DNA from: Caulobacteraceae bacterium
GTDB lineage: Bacteria; Pseudomonadota; Alphaproteobacteria; Caulobacterales; Aquidulcibacteraceae
Direction: 5' to 3'
Assembly (NCBI GenBank): GCA_016703335.1
Contig: JADJCG010000020.1
Span: 1-64,000 of the forward strand
DNA: 64,000 nt
In this document: positions 36,984-46,844 of the stretch, piece after piece
Numbering within the stretch: position 1 is the first letter of the stretch
How the letters are laid out: the number at the start of each line of letters is the position of its first letter
Notes under the pieces: model-generated
What the model was told of the DNA's origin: nothing
What the model saw: the letters and a program-made list of their open reading frames with translations, nothing else
Database searches by the model: none
Made by a program: the position numbers and the translations under genes

Positions 36984-37682
36984 TTAGCGGCCGCCAGAAT
37001 CGCGATCTTCGCGGGGCTGGCGTTCGCGCCGCGGCTCACGTGGTTCGCGTGCTTCGCCTTCAGCCCTCGGCTGACGTGGCTCACGCGCTTCACGAGGCTC
37101 ACGGGGTTCGCGTTGTTCACGAGGCTCGCCACCTTCAGTGCGGTCACCGCGCGGCTCACCTTCGCGGGCCTCGTAACCTCCGCCTTCGCGCTCGCCCTCA
37201 GGACGGAAGCGGCGACGGTTGCGGCCGCGGCGCTGGCCATCACCGCCACCTTCGCGGTTTTGTTGTTGGCGTTCGCCTTGAAACTCGCCGGCTGGTTGCT
37301 CTTCACCTTCGGCGCGGACTTCGGTTTCGTCTGAGCCTTCGCTCTCCGAACCACCCTCTTCGTCGCCCTCGTACTCGCCGTCGTTGAAGTTTTGTTGCTG
37401 CTGCACGGGCACTGCGGGCTGCATCGAGCGCACGAGCCGGAAATAGTGATCGGCGTGCTGCATGTAGTTCTCGCTCAACACCCGGTCGCCAGAGCTTTGC
37501 GAGTCGCGCGCGAGCTGAAGATAACGCTCATAGATGTACGCGGCGATGCCGCGGAATTTGGTGTCCGGACCGTTGGTCTCGAGCTGACGGTTCGGGTGCT
37601 GATGCCCGCCCTGGTTGTTGTGGCTGTGGTAATTACCACCACCGCCGCCCGGCTTACGGCCGCGGCCCCGCTGACGCTTCAT
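36984..37682 (-). CDS. DUF4167 domain protein with RG/EPR-rich tail
   Basis: 232 residues from ATG 37682. N-terminal basic/glycine-rich KRQRGRGRKPGGGGG, then the DUF4167 core NGPDTKFRGIAAYIYERYLQLARDSQSSGDRVLSENYMQHADHYFRLV (split for citation), predicted helical. The second half is disordered: acidic, then Arg/Glu/Gly-rich, ending in many EPRE-like repeats. Such composition suggests RNA or nucleoid binding, but function is unknown. Follows prfA-prmC as in many alphaproteobacteria. Confidence 0.85.
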   Translation of the reverse strand: MKRQRGRGRKPGGGGGNYHSHNNQGGHQHPNRQLETNGPDTKFRGIAAYIYERYLQLARDSQSSGDRVLSENYMQHADHYFRLVRSMQPAVPVQQQQNFNDGEYEGDEEGGSESEGSDETEVRAEGEEQPAGEFQGERQQQNREGGGDGQRRGRNRRRFRPEGEREGGGYEAREGEPRGDRTEGGEPREQREPREPREAREPRQPRAEGEAREPREPRRERQPREDRDSGGR

Positions 37683-37965
37683 TGGAAGTGCACCATTTGC
37701 TTTGTGGTTCCGTTCTGGGCGACGGCGCGTGGCCAAGGGCCAGCCGCGAAATGCGCCTCATTTCAAAAGCCCGTTCGATATGGTTCGGGCCGTGCCAAGC
37801 GGCGTCAAACGCCGCGATTTTACCTCTTACTGAGGGAGCTGCCGGCGGCGTCTTAAACGCCTGCCTGCGTGTTGAACCGACGGACAAAGCCCCTCCGCCA
37901 TCGATTCCGGCTCCGAACCTAATGCGTCGCGCTCACCGTTCCAAGGGCTTTTTCCAGACAGAGGA

Positions 37966-38817
37966 TTAAACCGCGCGCCCGACAACAACGCGGGGAATGC
38001 CTGAGAGGTCCCGCCGGGGCTCGCCGGTAGCCAGCCCTGCCTCTTCGGCCAGCGCCTTCACGCTCTCGGCCTGCCCGGCCCCGACTTCCAACGCAAACGC
38101 GCCGCCCGGCTTGAGCAGGCTCGGCAGCGCAGCCGCGATGATCCGATAGGCCGCGAGACCATCCGCGCCGCCATCGAGCGCGACGCGCGGTTCAAAGCGA
38201 GAGACCTCCGGCTCAAGGCCGTCAATGTCCGAGGTCCGAATGTAAGGCGGATTCGATACAACGAGGTCGAAGCGCTCGTCGATGTGCTCGGCCCAATTTC
38301 CCTGGCCCGCTTGCAAGCGCTCAGCGACACCCAGCTGCTCCGCGTTTGCACGCACGACCGCGAGCGCCTCTTCGCTGATATCAATGGCGACGCCGGTTGC
38401 GTTGGGACGCTCTTTGAGGAGCGCGAGCATGATCGCGCCCGACCCTGTACCTAGATCGAGGATGCGATGCGGCGCGTCGGCAGGAAGCGTCTCTTGCAGA
38501 CCCGCCTCAACCACGAATTCCGTCTCGGGCCGCGGTGTGAGGACGTTCGCGCTCACCGCGAGGTCCAGCGTCCAAAAATGTTTGCGGCCAAGTATGTGGC
38601 TCACCGGCTCTCGTGCTTCGCGGCGCTTGGTGAGCACATCGACAGCGTGCACTTGTTCATCGCTGATGGCGCGGCGCGGGTCAGTGACGATGTCGAGCCG
38701 GGAGACGCCCGCGCCCGCTTCGAGCAGCAAGCGCGCATCCAGCACAGGCGAATCAACGCCTGCGGCTTCCAAGCGTTTGCGGACATCCGTCCATACGGAG
38801 ACCAGTGTCTTACTCAC
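37966..38817 (-). CDS. prmC: Release factor glutamine methyltransferase
   Basis: 283 residues. SAM-dependent N5-methylation of the Gln of the GGQ motif in release factors. N-terminal helical domain ending SHILGRKHFWTLDLAVSANVLTPRPETE, motif I ILDLGTGSGAIMLAL, and catalytic VVSNPPYIR. ATG overlaps prfA stop by 4 nt, the standard coupling of enzyme and substrate genes. Intact. Confidence 0.95.
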   Translation of the reverse strand: MSKTLVSVWTDVRKRLEAAGVDSPVLDARLLLEAGAGVSRLDIVTDPRRAISDEQVHAVDVLTKRREAREPVSHILGRKHFWTLDLAVSANVLTPRPETEFVVEAGLQETLPADAPHRILDLGTGSGAIMLALLKERPNATGVAIDISEEALAVVRANAEQLGVAERLQAGQGNWAEHIDERFDLVVSNPPYIRTSDIDGLEPEVSRFEPRVALDGGADGLAAYRIIAAALPSLLKPGGAFALEVGAGQAESVKALAEEAGLATGEPRRDLSGIPRVVVGRAV

Positions 38818-39895
38818 GCCTCTTGCTCCATCGCCGCAAGCTTTTGCGCTTGATCCTCCGCGGCGAGCGCATCGAGAACCGGATCGATCGCGCCTTCGAT
38901 CACTTCGGCGAGATTGTAGAGCGTGAGATTGATGCGGTGGTCCGTGATCCGCCCTTGCGGGAAATTGTATGTCCGGATCCGTTCGCTGCGATCGCCTGAG
39001 CCAATTTGGCCTTTTCGAGCGGCCGAACGTTCTGCGTCCTGGCGCGCACGCTCAGCGTCATAGAGCTTGGTGCGCAGCATCAACATCGCCTGCGCGCGGT
39101 TTTGGTGCTGCGATTTTAGCTGGCTAATGACGACGATACCTGACGGCATGTGCGTGATGCGAACCGCAGAGTCCGTCTTGTTGACGTGCTGTCCGCCGGC
39201 GCCGGACGAACGCATCGTGTCGATACGGATATCTTTATCGTCGATGACAATATCGACGTCGCCTTCAGGCTGCGGCAGCACAGCCACCGTCGCCGCAGAC
39301 GTGTGAATCCGTCCGCCAGCTTCGGTCTCCGGCACACGCTGCACGCGGTGCACGCCGCTCTCGAACTTCAAGCGTCCGAACACGCCTTTGCCGGTGACGC
39401 TGGCAACGGCTTCCTTGACGCCGCCGATCCCCGTTTCAGAGATGTCTTCAAGCTCGAACTTCCAGCCACGCTTGCCAGCGTACTTCTGGTACATACGCAG
39501 CAAATCACCAGCGAAGAGCGCCGCTTCCTCGCCGCCAGTGCCGGCGCGAATTTCAGGATGGCCGAGGCGCTTTCGTCCTTGTCCTTCGGCGCGAGCAACA
39601 GCAGCGCTTGCTGCTCCAATTCGGACAAACGACCACGAAGATCCTTCAGCTCCAGATCGGCCATCTCCGCCACCTCGCGATCGCTATCTCGCGACATCGT
39701 TTCGAGATTGACCATCTCCGCGCGTGCAGCGCGCACGGCGCCAACGGCCTCAATCAACGGCTTCAGCTCTGCGTGCTCTTGGCTAAGCTTGACGATCTCA
39801 GCGCCATCGCTCGCGGCGGCGAGACGCGCTTCAACACGCTCGAACCGATCGACCGCCTGCGACAGGCGCCGTTCTAATCTATCGTACGCTGACAT
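38814..39895 (-). CDS. prfA: Peptide chain release factor 1 (frameshifted)
   Basis: About 361 residues once joined. Terminates translation at UAA/UAG. N-terminal coiled coil, then the catalytic loop GAGGQHVNKTDSAVRITHMPSG with the GGQ motif. Upstream, the SGVHRVQRVPETE block is typical. The frame breaks near 39554 because one C of CC (plus strand) is missing; with it AILEIRAGTGGEEAALFAGDLL is restored. Essential, so probably an error. prmC follows. Confidence 0.94.
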
Positions 39896-39898
39896 TGG

Positions 39899-40315
39899 CT
39901 AACTGAGGTCGGCAAAAATCTCGGGCTGCACTTCCGAGAGTTGCGGCTCGTCAAACGCGATCTCGTCCGGCGAGCGGCGTGCGTACGGCACGATCACTTC
40001 AACAGCCTGGCCGTTGGCGACTTCGAGGTGAAAACAAAGCGCCGCGGCATTGTCGCTACCTGAGCGGCCATCGAACACGAGACCTGCTGCGATCAAGCCA
40101 TTCTCTTTTTCGTCCAGGCGAAAGCCCGCGATCAAAGCTGAGATGTGATCTTGCGGCGCCGAGCGATCGATCGGCAGATCGACATTGGTGTGAATCTGCT
40201 CGCCGGTCTTACGGATGCCCGCGCCAAACGGCGCGAACGAGCCGCCCTGTTTGAGGGCGGCATGTGCTGTGTCGAACAAGTACTCGTACGTGTCCTGCAG
40301 GTGGCGCTGCAGCAT
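39899..40315 (-). CDS. Conserved hypothetical protein between ispG and prfA
   Basis: 138 residues. No signal peptide or transmembrane segment. Contains FDTAHAALKQGGSFAPFG, then VDLPIDRSAPQDHISALIAGFR, LIAAGLVFDG and VEVIVPYARRSPDEIAFDEPQ, an alpha/beta pattern. I do not recognise it with confidence. It starts 3 nt after the ispG stop, so the two share a transcript. Confidence 0.6.
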   Translation of the reverse strand: MLQRHLQDTYEYLFDTAHAALKQGGSFAPFGAGIRKTGEQIHTNVDLPIDRSAPQDHISALIAGFRLDEKENGLIAAGLVFDGRSGSDNAAALCFHLEVANGQAVEVIVPYARRSPDEIAFDEPQLSEVQPEIFADLS

Positions 40316-40318
40316 CGC

Positions 40319-41445
40319 TCAGCCCTTCGCTTCGCGCATCGTGCGGGCGCGTTCCTCAACCAGACCAACGATATGGTCGATCATGGAGCCATTGTCGACC
40401 TTATGCTCGGCCTTGCCGGACACATACATCATGCCCGCGCCCTTGCCGCCACCGGTGAAGCCCAGATCCGTCATCAGCGCTTCGCCTGGCCCGTTCACGA
40501 CACAGCCGATTATCGAGAGCGTGATCGGCTCAGCGATGTGCGCGAGGCGCTTTTCCAACGCATCGACAGTCTCGATGACGTTGAAGCCCTGCCGCGCACA
40601 CGACGGGCACGCGATGATAGTGACACCGCGTTGACGAAGGCCCAGCGACTTCAAAAGATCGTTGCCGACTTTGATTTCTTCAACCGGATCGGCAGCGAGC
40701 GAGACGCGGATTGTGTCGCCGATGCCTGCCCACAGAAGCGAGCCCATCCCGATCGACGACTTCACGGTTCCCGCGCGAAGCGCGCCCGCTTCAGTCACGC
40801 CGAGGTGAAGCGGCGCATCGGTGGCTTCCGCCAATGACTGATAGGCAGCGACGGTTAGAAATACGTCCGACGCTTTGACGCTAATTTTGTATTCGCGAAA
40901 ATCATGCTCCTCGAGCAAAGCGGCGTGATAGAGCGCGCTCTCAACCATAGCTTCAGGACACGGCTCGCCGTACTTTTCGAGCAAATGGCTCTCAAGCGAA
41001 CCGGCGTTCACACCGATGCGGATCGAACATCCGTGATCCTTTGCCGCTTGGATGACGTCCTTCACGCGCTGTGCATTGCCGATGTTGCCCGGATTGATGC
41101 GCAAGCATGCAGCGCCAGCGGCGGCGGCTTCGATCGCGCGGCGATAATGGAAATGAATGTCTGCAACGAGCGGCACCTTCGCGGCGCGCGCGATTTCGGC
41201 GAACGCAGCCGTGGAGGCTTCGTCCGGGCATGAGACGCGAACGATGTCGGCGCCCGCATCTTCCAGTTGCCGAATCTGATTGATCGTCGCGTTCGCGTCG
41301 GCGGTGACCGTATTGGTCATCGACTGGACCGCGATCGGCGCGTCGCCCCAACCTCGACCGCGCCAACGCGGATCTTCCGCGAGCGGCGGCGCTCGATCCG
41401 GCGCCAGGGCCGGATGTGGTGCAGGTCGCCTGCGGCGCCGTCCAT
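40319..41445 (-). CDS. ispG: Hydroxymethylbutenyl diphosphate synthase (frameshifted)
   Basis: [4Fe-4S] enzyme of the MEP isoprenoid pathway. Full start is ATG 41445 (aagga upstream), giving MDGAAGDLHHIRPWRRIERR and then IRVGAVEVGGDAPIAVQSMTNT after correction. The frame breaks at 41346-41349, where four C (plus strand) should be five. Later signatures: VADIHFHYRRAIEA, INPGNIG, and the cluster Cys in ACPSCARQGF and GCVVNGPGE. About 376 residues when joined. Confidence 0.93.
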
Positions 41446-41513
41446 GGGAGCACGTCCTTTCCAGCCGGAGATAGCGCGCCGGGAGGCCCGCTAACAGCCC
41501 TCGGAACTGCGGC

Positions 41514-42368
41514 TTAGCTGCGAGGCGGTGTATTGCTTGCCTGGGTCAGCGGCTGGATCTCGTCGATCTGACGGCCAAGAACCGGCATGCCAGCCGTTCC
41601 CAAAAGCCCGGCGGAGACGCCGTTCACATAAAGCTCAAACGCCCCACCATCGCGGGCGTGCAGGGTCCAGCCGGGGCTCGGATCAGGACGGTAAACGTCT
41701 CCGGCACGAAGGTTCCGGGAGAGGAACACGGTGCCATCCGGTCCCCGGGCTTCCAGCCAAGATTCCGCGACGGCTCGGATTTCGACCACGCGGCGCGGAG
41801 CGGCAGCGGTCGAGGCAGGCGTCACACCCAGCGTGCCAGCTTCGGAAGTGCTGGCGATCTGTTGTTCACTTTCGGCCCGGAGCTGAGAGTCGAGCGCACG
41901 CCAGCCGACAAAGCCAGCCGCGATCAGAACCAATGCCGCTGCGGCTGCCCACGGCGGACGTTGGCGCGGCTTGGATGTTGGCGTGCGCATCGCCGGCGCT
42001 GGCGCATCGTCCCGCGTCAGGGCGCATTCGTCCTGAAACTGGTCAACGATAGCTTTTTCTTCGATGCCCAGCTCACGGGCATAGGAGCGCAAAAACGCCA
42101 GCGCGTACGCCTTCCCCGGCAGCAGCTTGACGTTCATGTCCTCAAGCGCTTCGAGGAATTCCTTTCGCACGCGGATCCGGTCAGCGACCTCATCCACCGT
42201 CCAGCCACGTTGGCGGCGCGCTTCTGACAGCTTCCGGCCCGCGCGCCAGGCATCCTCAAGCACAGGCGGTGACGCCGCCGGCGGCTGACGTTGCGCACGT
42301 GCATCGACCGGATCGCCGGTCGGTTGCGGGTCGGTGGGTATCGGTTGCAGCATCGAGCGGTCGGTCAC
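41514..42368 (-). CDS. RodZ-like HTH/DUF4115 membrane protein
   Basis: 284 residues. A Pro-rich N-terminus, helix-turn-helix about 38-110 (LSEARRQRGWTVDEVADRIRVRKEFLEALE), a linker, one transmembrane helix about 139-156 (AAAAALVLIAAGFVGW), and a periplasmic DUF4115-like beta domain (VEIRAVAESWLEARGPDGTVFL). This is the RodZ architecture that links the MreB cytoskeleton to the cell wall machinery. Subfamily assignment is inferred; symbol not given. Upstream of ispG. Confidence 0.82.
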   Translation of the reverse strand: MTDRSMLQPIPTDPQPTGDPVDARAQRQPPAASPPVLEDAWRAGRKLSEARRQRGWTVDEVADRIRVRKEFLEALEDMNVKLLPGKAYALAFLRSYARELGIEEKAIVDQFQDECALTRDDAPAPAMRTPTSKPRQRPPWAAAAALVLIAAGFVGWRALDSQLRAESEQQIASTSEAGTLGVTPASTAAAPRRVVEIRAVAESWLEARGPDGTVFLSRNLRAGDVYRPDPSPGWTLHARDGGAFELYVNGVSAGLLGTAGMPVLGRQIDEIQPLTQASNTPPRS

Positions 42369-42462
42369 TCCTAGGAGACCTTACGTTTACAAAGGCAAAT
42401 TTTGCGCCAGTGAAAAAGACTAATCACGAATCAAGCATACCTCAACGCGCGGCATATGCGCG

Positions 42463-44724
42463 TTACAGCGCATAGCCCTCAGAGATCGCAAATTCTGTGA
42501 GTTCGTTGCGGATCGAGGGCCGATTGCGGCTCATGAGCTTCGCCAGAACGCGCTCAACCGCCTGCACTTCCATCGAGAGGATCAGCCGCTTCACTGGGCC
42601 GATGCCCGAAGCAGGCATTGAGAGCCTGCGAAAGCCAAGTGCTGTGAACGCCATCGCCTCGAGCGGCCGCCCCGCCGCCTCGCCGCAGATCGAGACTTGC
42701 AACTGCGCCGCATCGGCGTCGTCACGTATGCGCTTCAGCAGACGCAGCGCTGGTGCGCTGAGAATGTCGTAACGATCCGAAACCCGCGGATTGCCGCGAT
42801 CAGCCGCGAAGAAATACTGCATGAGGTCATTGGTGCCTATCGAGATAAAGTCGGCCCGACCTTTAAGATCCGGAATCGAGAACGCCAGGGCGGGCGCTTC
42901 CACCATGACGCCAACCTCGACGACCGCTGGCGGCGCTCGGCCGTTCTTGCGGCACCAGTCCAGCTCCCGGTCTACCAGCGAGCGAGCGGCGTCGAATTCG
43001 CTGACCGTCGTGACGAGCGGAAACATCACGCGCAGGCGCCGGTTGGCGGCAGCGCTGATCAGGGCCCGAAGCTGATAGCGAAGCAGAGCTGGCCGATCGA
43101 GGCCGATGCGAACCGCCCGCCAGCCGAGAGCTGGGTTCTCTTCCCGCTCCGCCGCCACATATGGCAGCACCTTGTCGCCGCCGAGATCGAGCGTCCGAAA
43201 GGTCACCGGGCGCAAGCCAGCAGCATCAAGCACATCCCGATACAGCATCGTCTGGCTCTCGAGCCGCGGCAGCTGCTCGGAGACCATGAATTGAAACTCC
43301 GTCCGGAAGAGCCCGATGCCCTCCGCGCCCGCCTCATCCAGGTGATGCACATCGAGCGCTAGGCCCGCGTTGAGCAGAAGCGTCACCCGTTCACCATCCT
43401 GCGTGACTGGCGGAATGTTCTTCAGTCGCGCAAACTCTTCGGCGCGCGCCGAGCGCAGATTAAGCCGCTGCTTGTAAGTGTGAACGAACGCCTCTTCGGG
43501 CCGCAGGCGCGCTTCGCCGCGTTCGCCGTCCAGCACAATCCGGTCGCCCGCTTCGACGCGAGAGAGCAAGCCAGGCAACAGCCCGACCATCGGGATGCCC
43601 AGCGCTCTTGCGACAATCGCGGCATGCGCAGTGTTTGCACCTTCCTCAAGTGCAACGCCCTTCAGCCGCGCGCCGTAATCTAGGAGCTCTGCCGGACCAA
43701 GTTCTCGCGCAATAAGCACAGCATTGTCGGGCATCGCCTGTGCGGCACCGCCTTCAACGCCTGCAAGTGCTCGGAGCAACCGGTTGTCGAGATCCTCAAG
43801 ATCGTGGAGACGCTCGCGCAAATATTGATCGCGCGTGGCATTGAACTTCGCACGGTGCTCGCCGCGAATCCGTTCGACAGCGGCATCTGCGGAGAGACCT
43901 GCACGCACGCCCTGGCGCAGCTTGATTTCCCAGCTCGGATCATTGGCAAGCATGAGGAAAGTCTCGAGCACTTCGCGCGACACGCCGGAAATGCGGCCCG
44001 GATCGCCTTCGAGCATGTCCTCCAGCGCGAGGCGCACTTGCGCTAACGCGGCGTTCAATCGCTCTTCTTCCTTGACGGGATCGTCGGCGATGACACGTCC
44101 CAGTGGCGCATGCGGCTCGTGAAGCACCGCAGTGCCTATGCAAATGCCGTCAGAGAATGAGCGCCCAACGAGCAATTCCGGACGGCTCGGGACGGCCTCG
44201 ACTTCAGCTAAGCCCGTCAGATCGCCGAACGCGCCCGAGGCGACCATTTCGGCAAGCACCATTGCGATGGTCTGTAACGCCTCGACTTCGTCCTCGCCGT
44301 AGAGACGCGAGACTTGGTTCTGCACGACGAGCACGCCGAAAGTCCGCTCCGAGCGCACAATCGGCACGCCGAGAAACGCACTGAACGGTTCTTCGCCCGT
44401 TTCAGGTCGATACGCGAAACGCTCATGGTGCGGCGCGTCCGCAAGGTTCAATGGTTGCGCCGTTTCAGCGATGAGGCCGACCAGACCTTCGCCCGGCTTC
44501 AGCCGCGTTTTGTGGACAGCGTCCGGCGACAGACCTTGTGTCGCGAACAATTCGTTGTAGCCGCCACGCGTCAGATAGATGGAGCACACATCCGCGACCA
44601 TGGTCGACGCAACCATGGTGACAAGCCGGTTCAGCCGCTCTTGCGGCTCCGCGCCTGTCTCCATGATCTCCCGAAGCTTACGCAGGAGTATCCGGGATCC
44701 GCCAATGCTCGCGGGTCCAACCAT
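42463..44724 (-). CDS. ptsP: PEP-protein phosphotransferase of the PTS-Ntr system
   Basis: 753 residues. N-terminal GAF domain (about 20-165; ICSIYLTRGG, APHHERFAYRPETGEEPF) followed by the enzyme I body. Phosphorylated His in EEGANTAHAAIVARALGIP, VLDGERGEARLRP, LGFRRLSM and the Cys-containing VSICGEAAGRP. It phosphorylates NPr from PEP and tunes nitrogen, potassium and second-messenger responses. Intact. Sits 29 nt downstream of lysC. Confidence 0.94.
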   Translation of the reverse strand: MVGPASIGGSRILLRKLREIMETGAEPQERLNRLVTMVASTMVADVCSIYLTRGGYNELFATQGLSPDAVHKTRLKPGEGLVGLIAETAQPLNLADAPHHERFAYRPETGEEPFSAFLGVPIVRSERTFGVLVVQNQVSRLYGEDEVEALQTIAMVLAEMVASGAFGDLTGLAEVEAVPSRPELLVGRSFSDGICIGTAVLHEPHAPLGRVIADDPVKEEERLNAALAQVRLALEDMLEGDPGRISGVSREVLETFLMLANDPSWEIKLRQGVRAGLSADAAVERIRGEHRAKFNATRDQYLRERLHDLEDLDNRLLRALAGVEGGAAQAMPDNAVLIARELGPAELLDYGARLKGVALEEGANTAHAAIVARALGIPMVGLLPGLLSRVEAGDRIVLDGERGEARLRPEEAFVHTYKQRLNLRSARAEEFARLKNIPPVTQDGERVTLLLNAGLALDVHHLDEAGAEGIGLFRTEFQFMVSEQLPRLESQTMLYRDVLDAAGLRPVTFRTLDLGGDKVLPYVAAEREENPALGWRAVRIGLDRPALLRYQLRALISAAANRRLRVMFPLVTTVSEFDAARSLVDRELDWCRKNGRAPPAVVEVGVMVEAPALAFSIPDLKGRADFISIGTNDLMQYFFAADRGNPRVSDRYDILSAPALRLLKRIRDDADAAQLQVSICGEAAGRPLEAMAFTALGFRRLSMPASGIGPVKRLILSMEVQAVERVLAKLMSRNRPSIRNELTEFAISEGYAL

Positions 44725-44753
44725 GCCGGACTAGCTTCCTCCAACATCACCGC

Positions 44754-46016
44754 TCACGCGGCGTCTAAACCATAAGCGCTATGCAGCGCACGCACGGCAA
44801 GCTCTGTGTAAGCGGCATCAATCAAAACAGAGATTTTGATCTCTGACGTGGCGATTGCTTCAATATTGATGCCCTTTTGCGCCAGCGCCGCGAACATTGC
44901 GCGCGCGACGCCCACTTGGCTGCGCATACCGATGCCAATAACGGACACTTTGGCTACATCGCGGCGAATGTGGACTTCCTCGACGCCAATCTTCGCCTTG
45001 ATCGATTCAATCGCTTCCGCAGCACGCGCAGCGTCGCGATCTGGGCACGTGAAGAGAATATTCTGACGTTCCGGCTGACGCGCTTCGCTTTGCACGATCA
45101 TGTCGACGTTGATGTTGGCGTCCGCGAGCTTGGCGAATATCTCCGCCGCAACGCCTGGGTGATCCTCGACGCCAAGCAGCGTGACCTTCGCTTCGTCGCG
45201 CGAATAAGCAACGCCGGAAACAACCTGCTTTTCCACGATCTCATCCTCAGGACAAACGAGCGTGCCGGGATTAGGCGCGCCCGGCTCAACGAAACTAGAC
45301 AGAACCCGCACCGGCACGCGCTTTGCGAACGCAAGCTCGACCGAACGCGTTTGCAAAACCTTTGCGCCCGCAGACGCAAGTTCGAGCATTTCTTCGTAGG
45401 AAATCTTCTCGATCCGCTGCGCCTTCGACACAACGCGCGGGTCCGTTGTGTAGACACCATCGACGTCGGTGTAGATGTCGCAGCGAATGGCATTCAGCGC
45501 CGCCGCCAACGCCACGGCCGAAGTATCAGAGCCGCCGCGGCCAAGCGTGGTGATGCGGTTGTCGTCGGTGATGCCCTGGAAACCTGGCACGACAGCAACG
45601 ACGCCCTCGTCCATCGACCTGCCGATCAGCTCTTCGGGAATGTCCGCAACACGTGCCTTAGAATGCGCGTCGTCGGTGCGGAACGGGATCTGCCAATTCT
45701 GCCACGAGCGAGCGGGTATCCCGATCCGGCGCAGCGCCAGCGCCAGCAAGCCAGTCGTCACCTGCTCGCCGGCGGAGACGATGACGTCATACTCATCGTT
45801 GAAGTCGTTCGCGCTCATCGGCGCGCCGTTGCCGCCTTCGCCGGCAGCGCCACGCGCCAAGCCGACCAAGCGGTCAGTCTCGCCCGACATGGCGGACACC
45901 ACGACAGCCAAGCCAAGCCCAGGCTTTCTCTCAGCCGCGACGATGCGCGCGACGCGGGCGATGCGGTCCACGTCGCCCACGGACGTGCCACCGAATTTCA
46001 TCACCAATCGAGACAT
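44754..46016 (-). CDS. lysC: Aspartate kinase
   Basis: 420 residues from ATG 46016, chosen because the family begins MSRLVMKFGGTSVGDVDRI; the long upstream extension has no family sequence. First step of lysine, threonine and methionine synthesis. Kinase domain with KFGGTSV, SAGEQVTTGLLAL and GRGGSDTSAVALAAAL. C-terminal tandem ACT domains for feedback control (SEARQPERQNILF, GVARAMFAALAQKGINIEAI). Intact. Confidence 0.95.
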   Translation of the reverse strand: MSRLVMKFGGTSVGDVDRIARVARIVAAERKPGLGLAVVVSAMSGETDRLVGLARGAAGEGGNGAPMSANDFNDEYDVIVSAGEQVTTGLLALALRRIGIPARSWQNWQIPFRTDDAHSKARVADIPEELIGRSMDEGVVAVVPGFQGITDDNRITTLGRGGSDTSAVALAAALNAIRCDIYTDVDGVYTTDPRVVSKAQRIEKISYEEMLELASAGAKVLQTRSVELAFAKRVPVRVLSSFVEPGAPNPGTLVCPEDEIVEKQVVSGVAYSRDEAKVTLLGVEDHPGVAAEIFAKLADANINVDMIVQSEARQPERQNILFTCPDRDAARAAEAIESIKAKIGVEEVHIRRDVAKVSVIGIGMRSQVGVARAMFAALAQKGINIEAIATSEIKISVLIDAAYTELAVRALHSAYGLDAA

Positions 46017-46121
46017 GGGGAGAATGTCGTTTTCCGAAGCGTTGGCAGCGGCATTAGCACGCTTCCGGGCTTTGGCGATACGCCTTGACCCGCATCGTTC
46101 CCGCGCCGATTTGGTTAGCTG

Positions 46122-46844
46122 ATGTCCACCACCACCGACCCCGCCGAGATCGCCAAGTTCAGCGCGCTCGCAGCTGAGTGGTGGAATCCCAAAGGCCCGT
46201 TCGGCGCACTGCATCGCCTGAACCCAGTGCGCCTCCAATACATCCGCGATCTGGCGCTGAAGCATTTCGGCAAAGTCGCTCGCAAACCACTCGATTGCGT
46301 GCTCACTCTCGATCTCGGCTGCGGTGGCGGCCTCGTCTCCGCGCCGCTCGCGCGCATGGGCGCGAATCTCACCGCGATCGACGCCTCAGCAGAAGCCATC
46401 GGCGCCGCTAGCGCCTACGCCGAACAAGCCGGCCTCGACATCGATTTCCAAAACACCACCGCCGAGGCCCTCGTCGAACGCGGCGAAAAGTTTGAATTGG
46501 TGACGGCGCTCGAAATCATCGAACACGTCTCCGACGTGAACGTCTTCCTCTCCGCCGCGACCGCGCTCGTCGCCCCGGGCGGCCTGCTCATTCTCTCCAC
46601 CATCAACCGCACGCCAAAGGCGCGAGCGCTCGCTATCACCGGCGCCGAACGCATCCTCAAATGGGCGCCCGAAGGCGCCCACGATTACGACAAGCTCGTT
46701 ACGCCTGAAGAGATCCGCTCCGGCGCACCAGAACTGCAATGGGAGGAGCCCGTCGGCGTGACGTATCAACCGCTCGGCAACGGCTGGGCGATCTCTCGCG
46801 ACATCGACGTCAACTACATGATCGGCGGCCGCAAGGGCGGCTAG
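46122..46844 (+). CDS. ubiG: Ubiquinone biosynthesis O-methyltransferase
   Basis: 240 residues. SAM-dependent O-methylation in ubiquinone synthesis. Starts with EIAKFSALAAEWWNPKGPFGALHRLNP, then motif I LDLGCGGGLVSAPLARMG, VTALEIIEHV, LILSTINRTPKA and the C-terminal HDYDKLVTPEEI. Divergent from lysC with a gap of about 105 nt. Its stop overlaps the convergent hemN stop by 4 nt. Confidence 0.95.
   Translation: MSTTTDPAEIAKFSALAAEWWNPKGPFGALHRLNPVRLQYIRDLALKHFGKVARKPLDCVLTLDLGCGGGLVSAPLARMGANLTAIDASAEAIGAASAYAEQAGLDIDFQNTTAEALVERGEKFELVTALEIIEHVSDVNVFLSAATALVAPGGLLILSTINRTPKARALAITGAERILKWAPEGAHDYDKLVTPEEIRSGAPELQWEEPVGVTYQPLGNGWAISRDIDVNYMIGGRKGG

Noticed and set aside
36984..37330. Repetitive DNA that could suggest a CRISPR array
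   Set aside because: Repeats are short, in frame and encode EPRE units of the DUF4167 protein; no regular spacers.
44877..46088. Plus-strand frame of 403 aa opposite lysC
   Set aside because: Pure shadow of aspartate kinase codons.
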